A stretch of 50,256 nucleotides of DNA from Planctomycetota bacterium (GTDB lineage: Bacteria > Planctomycetota > B15-G4), in assembly GCA_029259695.1 (NCBI GenBank), contig JAJDEQ010000077.1, forward strand, positions 1-50,256, read 5' to 3'. Position numbers and translations under genes: made by a program. Below, one piece after another: positions 15,433 to 23,516 of the stretch. Position 1 is the first letter of the stretch. Each line of letters opens with the position of its first letter. The notes below the pieces were generated by a model that worked only from the letters and a program-made list of their open reading frames with translations, ran no database searches and was not told where the DNA came from.

Positions 15433-16716
15433 TCAGCGGCCGCCGGGGGGGCAACGCCGGGCGGGTGCGTCCGGGCCGTTCGTCGGCGCGGATGACTCTT
15501 CGCACCGGCTGGTGAGAAGTCCGGGCGAGGCCGAGAGTCGCTCCACGAGCAGGTCGGCGGCCCGTTCCACGGCGCCCCCGGGGGGCAGGCGGGCCGCCAG
15601 TTCGCCCAGGGCGCGGCGCGTGCGTGCGTGGGTCTCACCGCCCTCCACGAGCGGCAGTGCGGCGTTCACCAGGGCGCCCGGATCGTCGTCGGTCTGCACG
15701 ACCTCGGGGCACAGCTCGCGGCCGCTCAGCAGGTTCACCTGGGCCATGAGTTCGGTGACGCCGACCATGCGGTACATGCGCCACTCGAACGGTCGCAGCC
15801 GGTAGAACACGACCATGGGCGTGCCCAGCATGGCCGTCTCCAGCGTGGCCGTGCCCGAGGCGATCAGCACGGTGTGACAGCTCGCCATGACCTCGTGCAC
15901 CCGCGGCCCGTGGGCCACGAGTGGAACGCCCATCTCGCGCGCCATGGCCATCACCGCCTGCTCCCGTTCGGGCTGCACGTGTGCGGTGTGGAAGCTGGCG
16001 TCGGGGAAGCGCTCGGCGATGCGCCTGGCGGCGGCGAGCATGACCGGCATGTTGAGGCGCACCTCGCGGCCCCGGCTTCCCGGCAGCAGGGCGATGGGGC
16101 GTGGCAGGCTCGTGATCGCCGGGTCCTTGCCGCCGTCGCGCGGCAGGGCATCGGCGGCGGGGGGGCCGATGTAGTGACTGCGGATCCCGGCTGCTTCGAA
16201 GAAGGGCACCTCGAAGGGGAAGATCACGTAGGCCTCGTCCACGACTCGCGCGAAGCGTCGCGCGCGCCACGTGGCCCAGGCCCACAGCTGGGGCGCCACG
16301 AAGTAGATCACCGGTAGGCCGCGGCGGTGCGCCATGCGCGCCACGTGCAGGTTGAGCCCCGGGTTGTCCACCAGCACGACGGCGTCGGGCGGTCGCGCGT
16401 CGAGCACACCGGCCACGCGACGCAGCACGCCGAACATGTGGGGCGCGGCACGGATGGCGCCGCCGATTCCGAAGATCGCGTTGCCCACGAGGTCCTCGTG
16501 GATCGGACAGCCGGCGGCCACCATCTCGGGGCCGCCCAGGCCTTCGCACTGCAGCTCGGGCATGCGTTCGCGCAGCGCCGTGACCAGGCGCGCCGCGTGC
16601 TGGTCGCCCGAGGTGTCGCCGACGCTGAGGAACAGGCGCGTCAGGGCCTCACTCCCCGACGACGATCTCGCCGCAGCGCTCCTTGAGCGCGAGCAGGGCG
16701 TCCTCGAGTCGCGCAC
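15433..16716 (-). CDS. lpxB: Lipid-A-disaccharide synthase
   Basis: GT19 glycosyltransferase joining UDP-2,3-diacylglucosamine and lipid X at the inner membrane. Family motifs: SVGDTSGDQHAARL near the start, GGPEMVAAG, VDNPGLNLHVAR, FVAPQLWAWATWR, IALLPGSRGREV, and ASGTATLETAMLGTPMVVFYR. The boundary given uses the GTG at 16716, but conserved sequence begins only at about 16641; the 24 preceding codons overlap the upstream gene. No ATG, GTG or TTG lies between, so a CTG at 16644, with GGGGAG about 10 nt upstream, is the likelier start. The C-terminal 25 residues (from SRCEESSAP) derive from a dispersed repeat. Stops two bases from the convergent DUF711 gene. Confidence 0.9.
   Translation of the reverse strand: MRDSRTPCSRSRSAAARSSSGSEALTRLFLSVGDTSGDQHAARLVTALRERMPELQCEGLGGPEMVAAGCPIHEDLVGNAIFGIGGAIRAAPHMFGVLRRVAGVLDARPPDAVVLVDNPGLNLHVARMAHRRGLPVIYFVAPQLWAWATWRARRFARVVDEAYVIFPFEVPFFEAAGIRSHYIGPPAADALPRDGGKDPAITSLPRPIALLPGSRGREVRLNMPVMLAAARRIAERFPDASFHTAHVQPEREQAVMAMAREMGVPLVAHGPRVHEVMASCHTVLIASGTATLETAMLGTPMVVFYRLRPFEWRMYRMVGVTELMAQVNLLSGRELCPEVVQTDDDPGALVNAALPLVEGGETHARTRRALGELAARLPPGGAVERAADLLVERLSASPGLLTSRCEESSAPTNGPDAPARRCPPGGR
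15450..15511. repeat. Dispersed intergenic repeat, copy 2 (inside the lpxB 3' end)
   Basis: Same two-part layout as copy 1: GGCAACGCCG at 15450-15459 and, again 34 bases on, a 28-base core at 15484-15511. The core is 26 of 28 identical to copy 3. Read on the minus strand it forms the last 20 or so codons of lpxB, after the conserved part of that protein. Confidence 0.6.
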
Positions 16717-17083
16717 GTGGCACGAGGATGTGGTCGCGCGAGAAGGCCGTGGCGGCGCCGATGGGGATGCTCGCGGCGGCCAGGGCCTGGCTCACGATGG
16801 CCAGCACGCCGACCACGTCCCAGTCCATCTTCTGGTCGAGGGTGATCACCGACCAGCCGCGCTCGATGCTCTTGGGCGGCGGCAGCTCGGGCAGGTTCTT
16901 CTCGTGCAGCAGGGCCGTCGCCTCGCGCTCGTCGAGCATCACGAAGGCGGTCGTCTCGTTGCCCCGCAGGATCCCCGCGTACACGGCCGAGACCTGGGCC
17001 GGAGGCCAGGCGCCCATGGCGTACGGGCCCTTCCTCACGAGCAGCCGCGTGCGGCGAAGCAGCTCATCGGCGGTGCGGTTCAC
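16649..17083 (-). CDS. ACT-domain protein
   Basis: 144 aa with two small ACT-like halves; the second half (residues about 80-140) reads MDWDVVGVLAIVSQALAAAS then RDHILVPRARLEDALLAL, which matches the ACT family formerly called DUF2241. Such proteins are presumed amino-acid sensors; none of the ligand contacts can be assigned here. GTG start overlaps the stop of the permease gene (GTGA). Its position downstream of ilvE and the permease would suit a role in sensing amino acids, but that is context only. Confidence 0.78.
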   Translation of the reverse strand: MNRTADELLRRTRLLVRKGPYAMGAWPPAQVSAVYAGILRGNETTAFVMLDEREATALLHEKNLPELPPPKSIERGWSVITLDQKMDWDVVGVLAIVSQALAAASIPIGAATAFSRDHILVPRARLEDALLALKERCGEIVVGE

Positions 17084-18888
17084 GGCACGATCCTCTCGAA
17101 CGGCCAGTACCACGGGATGACGAACAGGGCGGTGAGGAACAGCACGATGTTGAGCGGTAGGCCGACACGCACGAAGTCGGTGAACCTGTAGCCCCCCGGA
17201 CCATACACGAAGAGGTTCGTCTGATACCCCATCGGCGTGGCGAAACAGGCCGAGGCGCCGAACAGCACGGCGAACAGGAACGGCTGGGGGGCGTAGCTCA
17301 TCTCGGTCGCCACGTCGAGTGCGATCGGTGTGAGCAGCAGCGCCACGGCCGTGTTCGAGATCAGCGACGTGAGCGTCGCGGTGAGCACGTAGATCCCGGC
17401 CACGACCACCAGCGGGCCGAAGTCGCGCAGCACGTCCACCATGCCCATGGACACGGTGTGCGCCAGGCCCGACGTCTCCATCGCCCGGCCCAGGGCGAGC
17501 ATGCCCACGATCAGCAGCACGATGCTCATGTCGATCGAGGCATAGGCCACGCGGATCGGCAGGCAGCCGGTGAGCACCATCAGCCCCACACCGGTCAGGG
17601 CCAGCACGCTCAGGGGCAGCAGGTCGAGCGTGGCGCCGCCCACCACGAGCGCCATGATGGCCGCCGCGATGGGGGCCTTGTCCCGGCGCACGATGCGTTC
17701 GTCGAGCCCCTCGAGCAGCATGAACTCCTCGCTGCCACGCAGGTGCTCGATGATGCTCTCGTCGCACATCACCAGCAGCGTGTCGCCCAGGCGCAGGCGG
17801 ATGTCCGCCACCCGCTGGCGCAGGTGCTCCTCCCGTCGCAGGACGGCCACCACCGCGGCGCCGCCGTAGCGGTGTCCGAAGTCGGCGGCCCGGATCGTGC
17901 GCCCGATCAGACGGCTGTTGGGGTTGACGACGAGTTCCACCAGCGTGACCGCGCGGCCCCGGCCCTGGCGTTCGATCAGTTCGCCCAGTTCGGGCGGCAG
18001 CGTGATGCCGTCCCGCTCGAGGATCGCGTGGATCGCGCCGGGGTCGCCCTTGAGCAGCAGCACGTCACCGGCCCGGGAGAACTGCGTGCGCGGGTTGGCG
18101 ATCAGCGGCGCCATGAACACCTCGTCGCCGCGGATCAGCATGAGCGGGGTGATGCCGGGCGTCTTGGCCAGGACCTCCTGGAAGCTCTTGCCCAGCAGCG
18201 GTGAGTCGGCGGGGAACATGACCTCGGTCACGAACTCGACGATCTTGCCGCTCGACACCGCCGCCGACACCGAGGCCCGTCGCGGCAGCAGCGCCCGACC
18301 CGCGGTGGCCAGGAACAGGAAGCCCACCACGGCGAAGATCAGGCCCGGCACCGAGAAGTCGAACATGCCGATCGTCGGCATGTTGTGCTCGTGGGCGACC
18401 TGTGACACGAGCAGGTTCGTGCTGGTGCCGATCAGCGTGCAGGTGCCGCCCAGGATCGAGGCGTAGCTCATGGGGATCAGCAGGCGCGAAGGGGCCACGC
18501 CGAGCTGGTTGCTGATGCTCATCACCACCGGCAGGAAGATCACGGCCACCGGCGTGTTGTTCAGGAACGCCGAGGAGATGGCCACGGCCAGCAGCAGCGC
18601 CGTGACCAGGCGTGGTTTGCTCCCGCCCGCGAGTCGGAACAGACCCTTCTGCAGGGCGTCGAGCGCGCCCGTGCGGATCAACCCCGCCGACAGCACGAAC
18701 ATGCAGGCGATGATGATCATCGCCTCGCTGGCGAAGCCGTCGAGGCCCTCCTCGAGGGTGATCACGCCGCCCAGGATGAGCGTGATCATGACCACGAAGG
18801 CGACCATGTCGACCGAGAGCGCCTCGGTGACGAACAGGACGATTGCCCCGATCATCACGATCAGGACGAAGAGCGGCTCGTAGTTCAA
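17080..18888 (-). CDS. SLC13/DASS-type anion permease with two RCK_C domains
   Basis: 602-aa membrane transporter. An N-terminal membrane half (about residues 1-200) holds AFLNNTPVAVIFLPVV and IGTSTNLLVSQ; two cytoplasmic TrkA-C (RCK_C) domains follow (about 215-295 and 305-390, each ending in a GDxLLVM/LKG strand), then the second membrane half with LISNTAVALLLTPIA and TPMGYQTNLFVYGPGGY. The paired SNT/NNT motifs are the sodium and anion sites of this superfamily; sulfate, dicarboxylate or other anions are possible. The start is a TTG at 18888, 10 nt after the ilvE stop, without a clear Shine-Dalgarno. Confidence 0.9.
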   Translation of the reverse strand: MNYEPLFVLIVMIGAIVLFVTEALSVDMVAFVVMITLILGGVITLEEGLDGFASEAMIIIACMFVLSAGLIRTGALDALQKGLFRLAGGSKPRLVTALLLAVAISSAFLNNTPVAVIFLPVVMSISNQLGVAPSRLLIPMSYASILGGTCTLIGTSTNLLVSQVAHEHNMPTIGMFDFSVPGLIFAVVGFLFLATAGRALLPRRASVSAAVSSGKIVEFVTEVMFPADSPLLGKSFQEVLAKTPGITPLMLIRGDEVFMAPLIANPRTQFSRAGDVLLLKGDPGAIHAILERDGITLPPELGELIERQGRGRAVTLVELVVNPNSRLIGRTIRAADFGHRYGGAAVVAVLRREEHLRQRVADIRLRLGDTLLVMCDESIIEHLRGSEEFMLLEGLDERIVRRDKAPIAAAIMALVVGGATLDLLPLSVLALTGVGLMVLTGCLPIRVAYASIDMSIVLLIVGMLALGRAMETSGLAHTVSMGMVDVLRDFGPLVVVAGIYVLTATLTSLISNTAVALLLTPIALDVATEMSYAPQPFLFAVLFGASACFATPMGYQTNLFVYGPGGYRFTDFVRVGLPLNIVLFLTALFVIPWYWPFERIVP

Positions 18889-18898
18889 GGAATCGGGT

Positions 18899-19837
18899 TC
18901 AACGGACGAGCGCGCCGAACGTCGTCCGCCAGTGCTCGGGCGCGGAGCTCTCGCCGCGCACGAGTGCGAAGTACGCGTCCTGCAATGCGCGCGTGATCGG
19001 GCCGCCCTCGCCCGCGCCGATGGTGATGCCGTCCACTTCGCGCACCGGCGTGACCTCGGCGGCGGTGCCCGTGAGGAACACCTCGTCGGCCACCACGAGC
19101 TGGTCGCGGGTGATGTTCTCCTCGCGGATGGCGATCAGGCCCATGCTGTCATCCAGGTGGCGCGCCAGGTGCATCACGGTGTCGCGGGTGATGCCGGGCA
19201 GGATGGCGGCGCTGGCCGGGGGCGTGATCAGGATCCCGTCGCGCACCACGAACAGGTTCTCGCCGCTGCCCTCGCAGATGAAACCCTGGTCGTCGCTGAG
19301 CAGGGCTTCGTCCCAGCCCTGGGCGATGGCGGTGCGCTTGGCCAGCGTCGACATGACGTACTGACCGCAGATCTTGGCCTTGGACAGGAAGCCGCCGTGG
19401 CTCGCTCGCCGGTAGCTGGAGATGTGCACGCGGATGCCGCGGCGCAGCCCCTCCTCGCCGAGGTAGGCGCCCCAGGGGTTGGCGGCGATGGCCACGTGGA
19501 CGGGGGGGCTGGCTCCCAGGCCGGTGAGCTTGCCCTCGTCCTGGTAGGCCAGCGGGCGCAGGTAGCCACCCAGCAGGCCGTTGTCCTCGAGCACGTCGAC
19601 GCAGGCCCGGGCCAGGGTGGCGCGGTCGTAGGGCAGCTCCAGGCCGCAGGCCCGGGCCGACTCGGCCAGACGCTTGAGGTGATCGTCGAGGCGGAAGACG
19701 GAGGCACCGCCGCCCGTGCACTCGTAGCTGCGGATGCCCTCGAAGACCCCCACGCCGTAGTGCAGCGTGTGGGCCAGGACGCTCACCCGGGCGTCGTCGC
19801 CGGGGACGAGTTCACCGTTCATCCAGATCCGCGTCAT
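18899..19837 (-). CDS. ilvE: Branched-chain amino acid aminotransferase
   Basis: PLP enzyme of fold type IV that transfers the amino group between glutamate and the 2-oxo acids of Leu, Ile and Val. 312 aa, normal. Seen: LHYGVGVFEGIRSY, DDHLKRLAESA, RPLAYQDEG, SKAKICGQY with PLP lysine Lys-155, EGSGENLFVV and TGTAAEVTPVREVDG, all typical of IlvE. ATG 19837 is chosen because the family starts with xxxWMNGELV; an upstream in-frame extension is Gly/Pro/Met-rich. A TAGAAT-like -10 on this strand at 19922-19917 would give a leader of about 75 nt. First gene of a four-gene minus-strand unit. Confidence 0.94.
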   Translation of the reverse strand: MTRIWMNGELVPGDDARVSVLAHTLHYGVGVFEGIRSYECTGGGASVFRLDDHLKRLAESARACGLELPYDRATLARACVDVLEDNGLLGGYLRPLAYQDEGKLTGLGASPPVHVAIAANPWGAYLGEEGLRRGIRVHISSYRRASHGGFLSKAKICGQYVMSTLAKRTAIAQGWDEALLSDDQGFICEGSGENLFVVRDGILITPPASAAILPGITRDTVMHLARHLDDSMGLIAIREENITRDQLVVADEVFLTGTAAEVTPVREVDGITIGAGEGGPITRALQDAYFALVRGESSAPEHWRTTFGALVR

Positions 19838-20019
19838 GTGTCCACCCATCGGTCGCCCCATCGTCCGCGGGCCCGGCAACACAGGGCTCTGGCCGCGGCC
19901 GTCCGGCAGGCCGGCATTCTAGCCCGGGGGCCGGGACCGCTCCTAGCAGGGCCGCCCGGACGCTACCCTGACGAATCGCGGTCCAACCCCCGCTTTCCGG
20001 CCCCGTAGGAGAGGCACCC

Positions 20020-21537
20020 ATGCCCCCGACCGCCTGTCCCCCGCCCTCCCGCCTCGCTCGCGCCGCCCGGTTCCCGCTCCTGGGGCTGTTGCTGGTCGCG
20101 GCCTGCCTGGGTGGCTGCTCGGAGTCGAAGCAGGCGCAGCCCGTGGCACCGGTGCTGGTGATCGGGATCGACGGGCTGGAGTGGTCGGTGCTGGGGCCGC
20201 TGGTCGCCGAGGGACGCTGTCCCAACCTGCGCGGGCTGATGGAGCGCGGTTCCTACGGTCGGCTGGCCACGTACTACAAGGCGCTCAGCCCGATCGTGTG
20301 GACCACGATCGCCACGGGCAAGTCGCACCGGAAACACGGCATCACGGGCTTCGTCGACGGACGCAACGAACCCTTCACGTCGACCCGGCGCGGGACGGCG
20401 GCGCTGTGGAACATCGCCACCGCGTACGGCTTGAGCAGCAACGTGTGTGGTTGGTGGATCACCTGGCCGGCCGAGGACATCCGCGGCGTCATGGTGAGCG
20501 GCAGCAGTTCGGCCGCCCTGGTGAACGAGACCTGGAAGCCGGCGTTGCTGGAAGACGGCGAAGACCAGGTGCACCCGGTCGAGCTGAACGAACGGGTGCT
20601 GGCCATCGCGAAACAGGCCGGGAGTCAAGCGCGCCTGAAGCAGCTGCTGCAGGAGAAGGTCTTCGGCGATCCGCAACACGCTTCGTTCGGCGACACCGAG
20701 CGCAAGATCGTGCAACAGTCGCTGTGGTCGGTGCAGTCCGACGCGACCTACGTGGACATCGCCACCGACCTGCTGCGCGAACGGCCGGCGGACCTCAACA
20801 TGGTCTACATCGGTGGCCCCGACGTGGTCGGGCATCGCTTCTGGCGACAGTACCGCCCCGACGGTTTCGCCTGGGCTCGCGACCCGGAAGCGGACGCCTT
20901 CCTGGCGAGCGTGATCCCCGACTACTACGCCTGGGCCGACGAGCTGGTCGGGCAACTGCTCGCCGTGGCCCCCGAAGGGGTCACGGTGCTGGTCGTGTCC
21001 GATCACGGCATGGCGGCTTATCCGCAAGCGTTGAAGGCGCCGCCGCCGCCCCAGGCGCCGCACATGACCGGTCACCACCTGGAGGGCAACCCCGGTGTGA
21101 TCATCGGCGCGGGGCCCGGCATCGTGGAGCAGGGCGGTGTCGACGAGTTCCTGGTCAGCGGCAAGCTGCCGCTGCACGGGCAGGTGAGCAACGTCGCCCA
21201 GACGGTGCTCGCGCTGCTGGGCATTCCCGTGGGGCGCGACATGGATGGTCGCGCGGTCAAGGGCATGTTGACCGGGGTGGCGCTGGAGAACATGGCGCTG
21301 CCCCCGGTGGAGAGCCATGACGCGGACTTCCGCCGCCCGTTCCGCGTCGAGGTCCCGCAGGCCATGTCGAAGAGCTACACCGATCGCTTCGCCCAGCTGG
21401 GTTACCTCGACGTGGAGACCAGCGAGGACGAGCTGCGCATCGTCAACCCGGACGCTGCCGCGGCGCCGGAGGGGGATGCCGAAGCCGTCGATCCGGACGC
21501 CGGACAGGCGCCCGAGGGGGACCTCCGGGACGGCTGA
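20020..21537 (+). CDS. Lipoprotein of the type I phosphodiesterase/nucleotide pyrophosphatase family
   Basis: 505 aa. A basic signal peptide ends in the lipobox LGGC with Cys-33, so the mature protein should be lipid-anchored. The alkaline-phosphatase-superfamily core shows VLVIGIDGLEW (metal-binding Asp), SPIVWTTIATGKSHRKHG (nucleophile Thr region), and VLVVSDHGM (metal Asp/His), followed by HMTGHHLEGNPGVII. Metal-dependent hydrolysis of a phosphodiester or phosphomonoester outside the cytoplasm is expected; substrate unknown. The acidic C-terminus (about 35 residues of Glu, Asp, Ala, Pro) is probably disordered. Not obviously linked to ilvE, which diverges from it. Confidence 0.86.
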   Translation: MPPTACPPPSRLARAARFPLLGLLLVAACLGGCSESKQAQPVAPVLVIGIDGLEWSVLGPLVAEGRCPNLRGLMERGSYGRLATYYKALSPIVWTTIATGKSHRKHGITGFVDGRNEPFTSTRRGTAALWNIATAYGLSSNVCGWWITWPAEDIRGVMVSGSSSAALVNETWKPALLEDGEDQVHPVELNERVLAIAKQAGSQARLKQLLQEKVFGDPQHASFGDTERKIVQQSLWSVQSDATYVDIATDLLRERPADLNMVYIGGPDVVGHRFWRQYRPDGFAWARDPEADAFLASVIPDYYAWADELVGQLLAVAPEGVTVLVVSDHGMAAYPQALKAPPPPQAPHMTGHHLEGNPGVIIGAGPGIVEQGGVDEFLVSGKLPLHGQVSNVAQTVLALLGIPVGRDMDGRAVKGMLTGVALENMALPPVESHDADFRRPFRVEVPQAMSKSYTDRFAQLGYLDVETSEDELRIVNPDAAAAPEGDAEAVDPDAGQAPEGDLRDG

Positions 21538-21677
21538 GCCGCACCCCGGGGGCCTGCCCGTGGACCGTGGCAAGCGGCCTGCCGAGCGTGCGGGTCCCGG
21601 GCTTCCTTCCACCCCTCCCATCGGCTAGTGTTCCCCTTTCCATGCCATTTGGCGGCACCCCGAGGGAAACGACGGCC

Positions 21678-22307
21678 ATGACCGAGTACACCACCCGGCC
21701 CCTGCTCGACGACGACGATGAGGACGAAGAGGACGAGGAGGGGAAGACCCCCAAGATCGCCGACTTCGTGGGCAAGGGCCTGCTCGAGCAGCGCATCATC
21801 ATGGTGGCCAAGCCGGTCGACCGCGAGCTCATGGCCCAGGTCACGGCCCAGTTGCTCGTGCTGAATGCGCGCGATGCCGAGGCGCCGGTCACGATGTACA
21901 TCAACTGCCCGGGCGGCGACGCCTACTCGGGGTTCGGCATCTACGACGCCATGAAGCTCATCGACGCGCCGGTGACCACCGTGTGCGCCGGGCTCTCGGC
22001 CAGCGCCGCGATCATCATCCAGCTCGGCGGCGCCAAGGGCCGGCGTTTCACGCTGCCGCACAGCCGCTTCCTGATCCACCAGCCGTCGAGCTACTCCCGC
22101 GGGTCGGCCTCCGACCTGGAGATCACGGCCAACGAGATCGTGAAGACGCGCACGCTCTACAACAAGATCATCAGCGACGAGACCGGGCGCTCCGAGAAGC
22201 AGATCCTGAAGGACGCCGACCGCGACTTCTGGCTCGACCCGGACGAGGCCAAGGAGTACGGCCTGGTGGACGCCGTGATCACCTCGCTGTCCGAGATCCC
22301 CGGCTGA
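21678..22307 (+). CDS. clpP: ClpP-family serine protease
   Basis: 209 aa. The Ser-His-Asp triad is readable: GLSASAA with Ser-109, HQP with His-134 and DRDFW with Asp-183. Other family marks are YINCPGGDAYSGFGIYDAM and EAKEYGLVDAVI. The oligopeptidase normally forms a barrel fed by Clp ATPases; none is encoded next to it. Odd points: the usual GQAASMG is GLSASAA, and residues 10-21 form an acidic run of Asp and Glu, so this may be a divergent ClpP paralogue. ATG 21678 has GAGGGA 10 nt upstream; an ATG at 21642 would add 12 residues. Confidence 0.88.
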   Translation: MTEYTTRPLLDDDDEDEEDEEGKTPKIADFVGKGLLEQRIIMVAKPVDRELMAQVTAQLLVLNARDAEAPVTMYINCPGGDAYSGFGIYDAMKLIDAPVTTVCAGLSASAAIIIQLGGAKGRRFTLPHSRFLIHQPSSYSRGSASDLEITANEIVKTRTLYNKIISDETGRSEKQILKDADRDFWLDPDEAKEYGLVDAVITSLSEIPG

Positions 22308-22401
22308 GTGGGGCGCCGCCGGTGGCTTCCGGCCGCCGCGCGGGTGCTCGTCAGCAGGTCTCGCTGCACCGCGGGTGAGCCGTGCGCGGGTCGATCCGGC
22401 C

Positions 22402-23352
22402 TCAGCCGCCCACGAGCTGCTTGAGGCGCTTGACCTCGTTGAGCTGCTCGAAGATCGAGCCCCCGTCGAAGGGGCCGCTGTCTTCCGCCAGATCGCGCAG
22501 GCCGTCGATGGCGGCCCGTTGCACGAGGTTGTGGGGGTCGTCGAGGGCCCCGGCGATGGCGCGTTGCGACGCCCGGTCACCGATGGCGTGCAGCATGCGC
22601 ACGGCCGCGAGGCGCTCGTTGGCGGCCTCGGCGGGTTCCTCCTGCTCGCGCTGGGGGTCGATCGTCAGGCGCCAGGTGAGCCGCTTGTGCGAGCCCTTGC
22701 CCGCCACGCCCGGCAGCGCCTCCAGGATGCGCGCCTGCCACGGACTCTCGGGCGGTTGCTGCCCGGGCTGCTGCTTGTGCGGACTGACCTCGGCGTCCGG
22801 GTGCCAGCCCGTGTCGAAGACCTCGATCAGGGGCAGCAGGCCCGAGTCCCGCCCCCGACTGACGAGCGCCAACGCGGCTTCGATGCGGGCGGTCTGATCG
22901 TCGTCATCCAACAGGGCGGTGGCGGCGTCGAGCAACTCCTCGGTGCCGAGCTCGCCGGCGAAGCGGGCGCCGAAGCGTCGCAGGGTGGGGTGCGGTGACG
23001 TGAGCGCTGCGGCGGCCAGCTCCCGGTCCCGCGCGTCGGCCAGCTCCGACAGGCACTCGACCAGGCCCGCCTGCTGGCCCTCGTGCGGCGTGACGGCGGC
23101 GTCGAGCAGCACGGGCAGCGCCGCCCGGCCGAAGGCGATGATCTCCTGCTCGGTCTCGCGGCGTCGCTCGGCGCTGCTGTTGCGCAGCCGCTTCACGGCG
23201 CGCACGAGCTTCTGCCGCTTGGCCCGCTCGATGGTCGGCGGCGCCTCCACCGCTGGCAGGGCGGCGGCTTGCTGCCCCGCGGCCGGGCCGGTGGGCGCGG
23301 CGGGCAGCGCGGCGACCGAGCAGGTGACGGCGAGCAACAGGGACGGGATCAT
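22402..23352 (-). CDS. Secreted HEAT-repeat protein
   Basis: 316 aa. A signal peptide (SLLLAVTCSVAALPAAP) precedes a basic linker (residues about 50-75) and then alpha-helical HEAT/PBS-lyase-like repeats from residue about 90 on, for example PHPTLRRFGARFAGELG and DQTARIEAALALVSRG, and again DPHNLVQRAAIDGLRDLA near the end. A Gln/Pro insert (KQQPGQQPPE) interrupts the array. HEAT arrays bind proteins; no enzyme is implied. It converges with clpP and is not obviously functionally linked. The start ATG is taken at the signal peptide; no strong Shine-Dalgarno. Confidence 0.68.
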   Translation of the reverse strand: MIPSLLLAVTCSVAALPAAPTGPAAGQQAAALPAVEAPPTIERAKRQKLVRAVKRLRNSSAERRRETEQEIIAFGRAALPVLLDAAVTPHEGQQAGLVECLSELADARDRELAAAALTSPHPTLRRFGARFAGELGTEELLDAATALLDDDDQTARIEAALALVSRGRDSGLLPLIEVFDTGWHPDAEVSPHKQQPGQQPPESPWQARILEALPGVAGKGSHKRLTWRLTIDPQREQEEPAEAANERLAAVRMLHAIGDRASQRAIAGALDDPHNLVQRAAIDGLRDLAEDSGPFDGGSIFEQLNEVKRLKQLVGG

Positions 23353-23516
23353 GGCACGCTCTGGGGTGTGAAATGCCCGCCCGGCTCGACGCACGGTCTC
23401 GTTCTGGGCCCCGGCATGATCAGTATAGGGACGAGCGGGCGGTCGGGAACGCCGGTGCCGGCGCGCAGCGGACGACCGCTCCGTCTGGCAGTGGATACCC
23501 GGCCTGAAGGAGAGTC

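Noticed and set aside
15484..15511. Repeat core as an intrinsic terminator
   Set aside because: A stem of GACTCTTC with GAGAAGTC is imperfect, no U-run follows, and copies 1 and 3 do not preserve the pairing.
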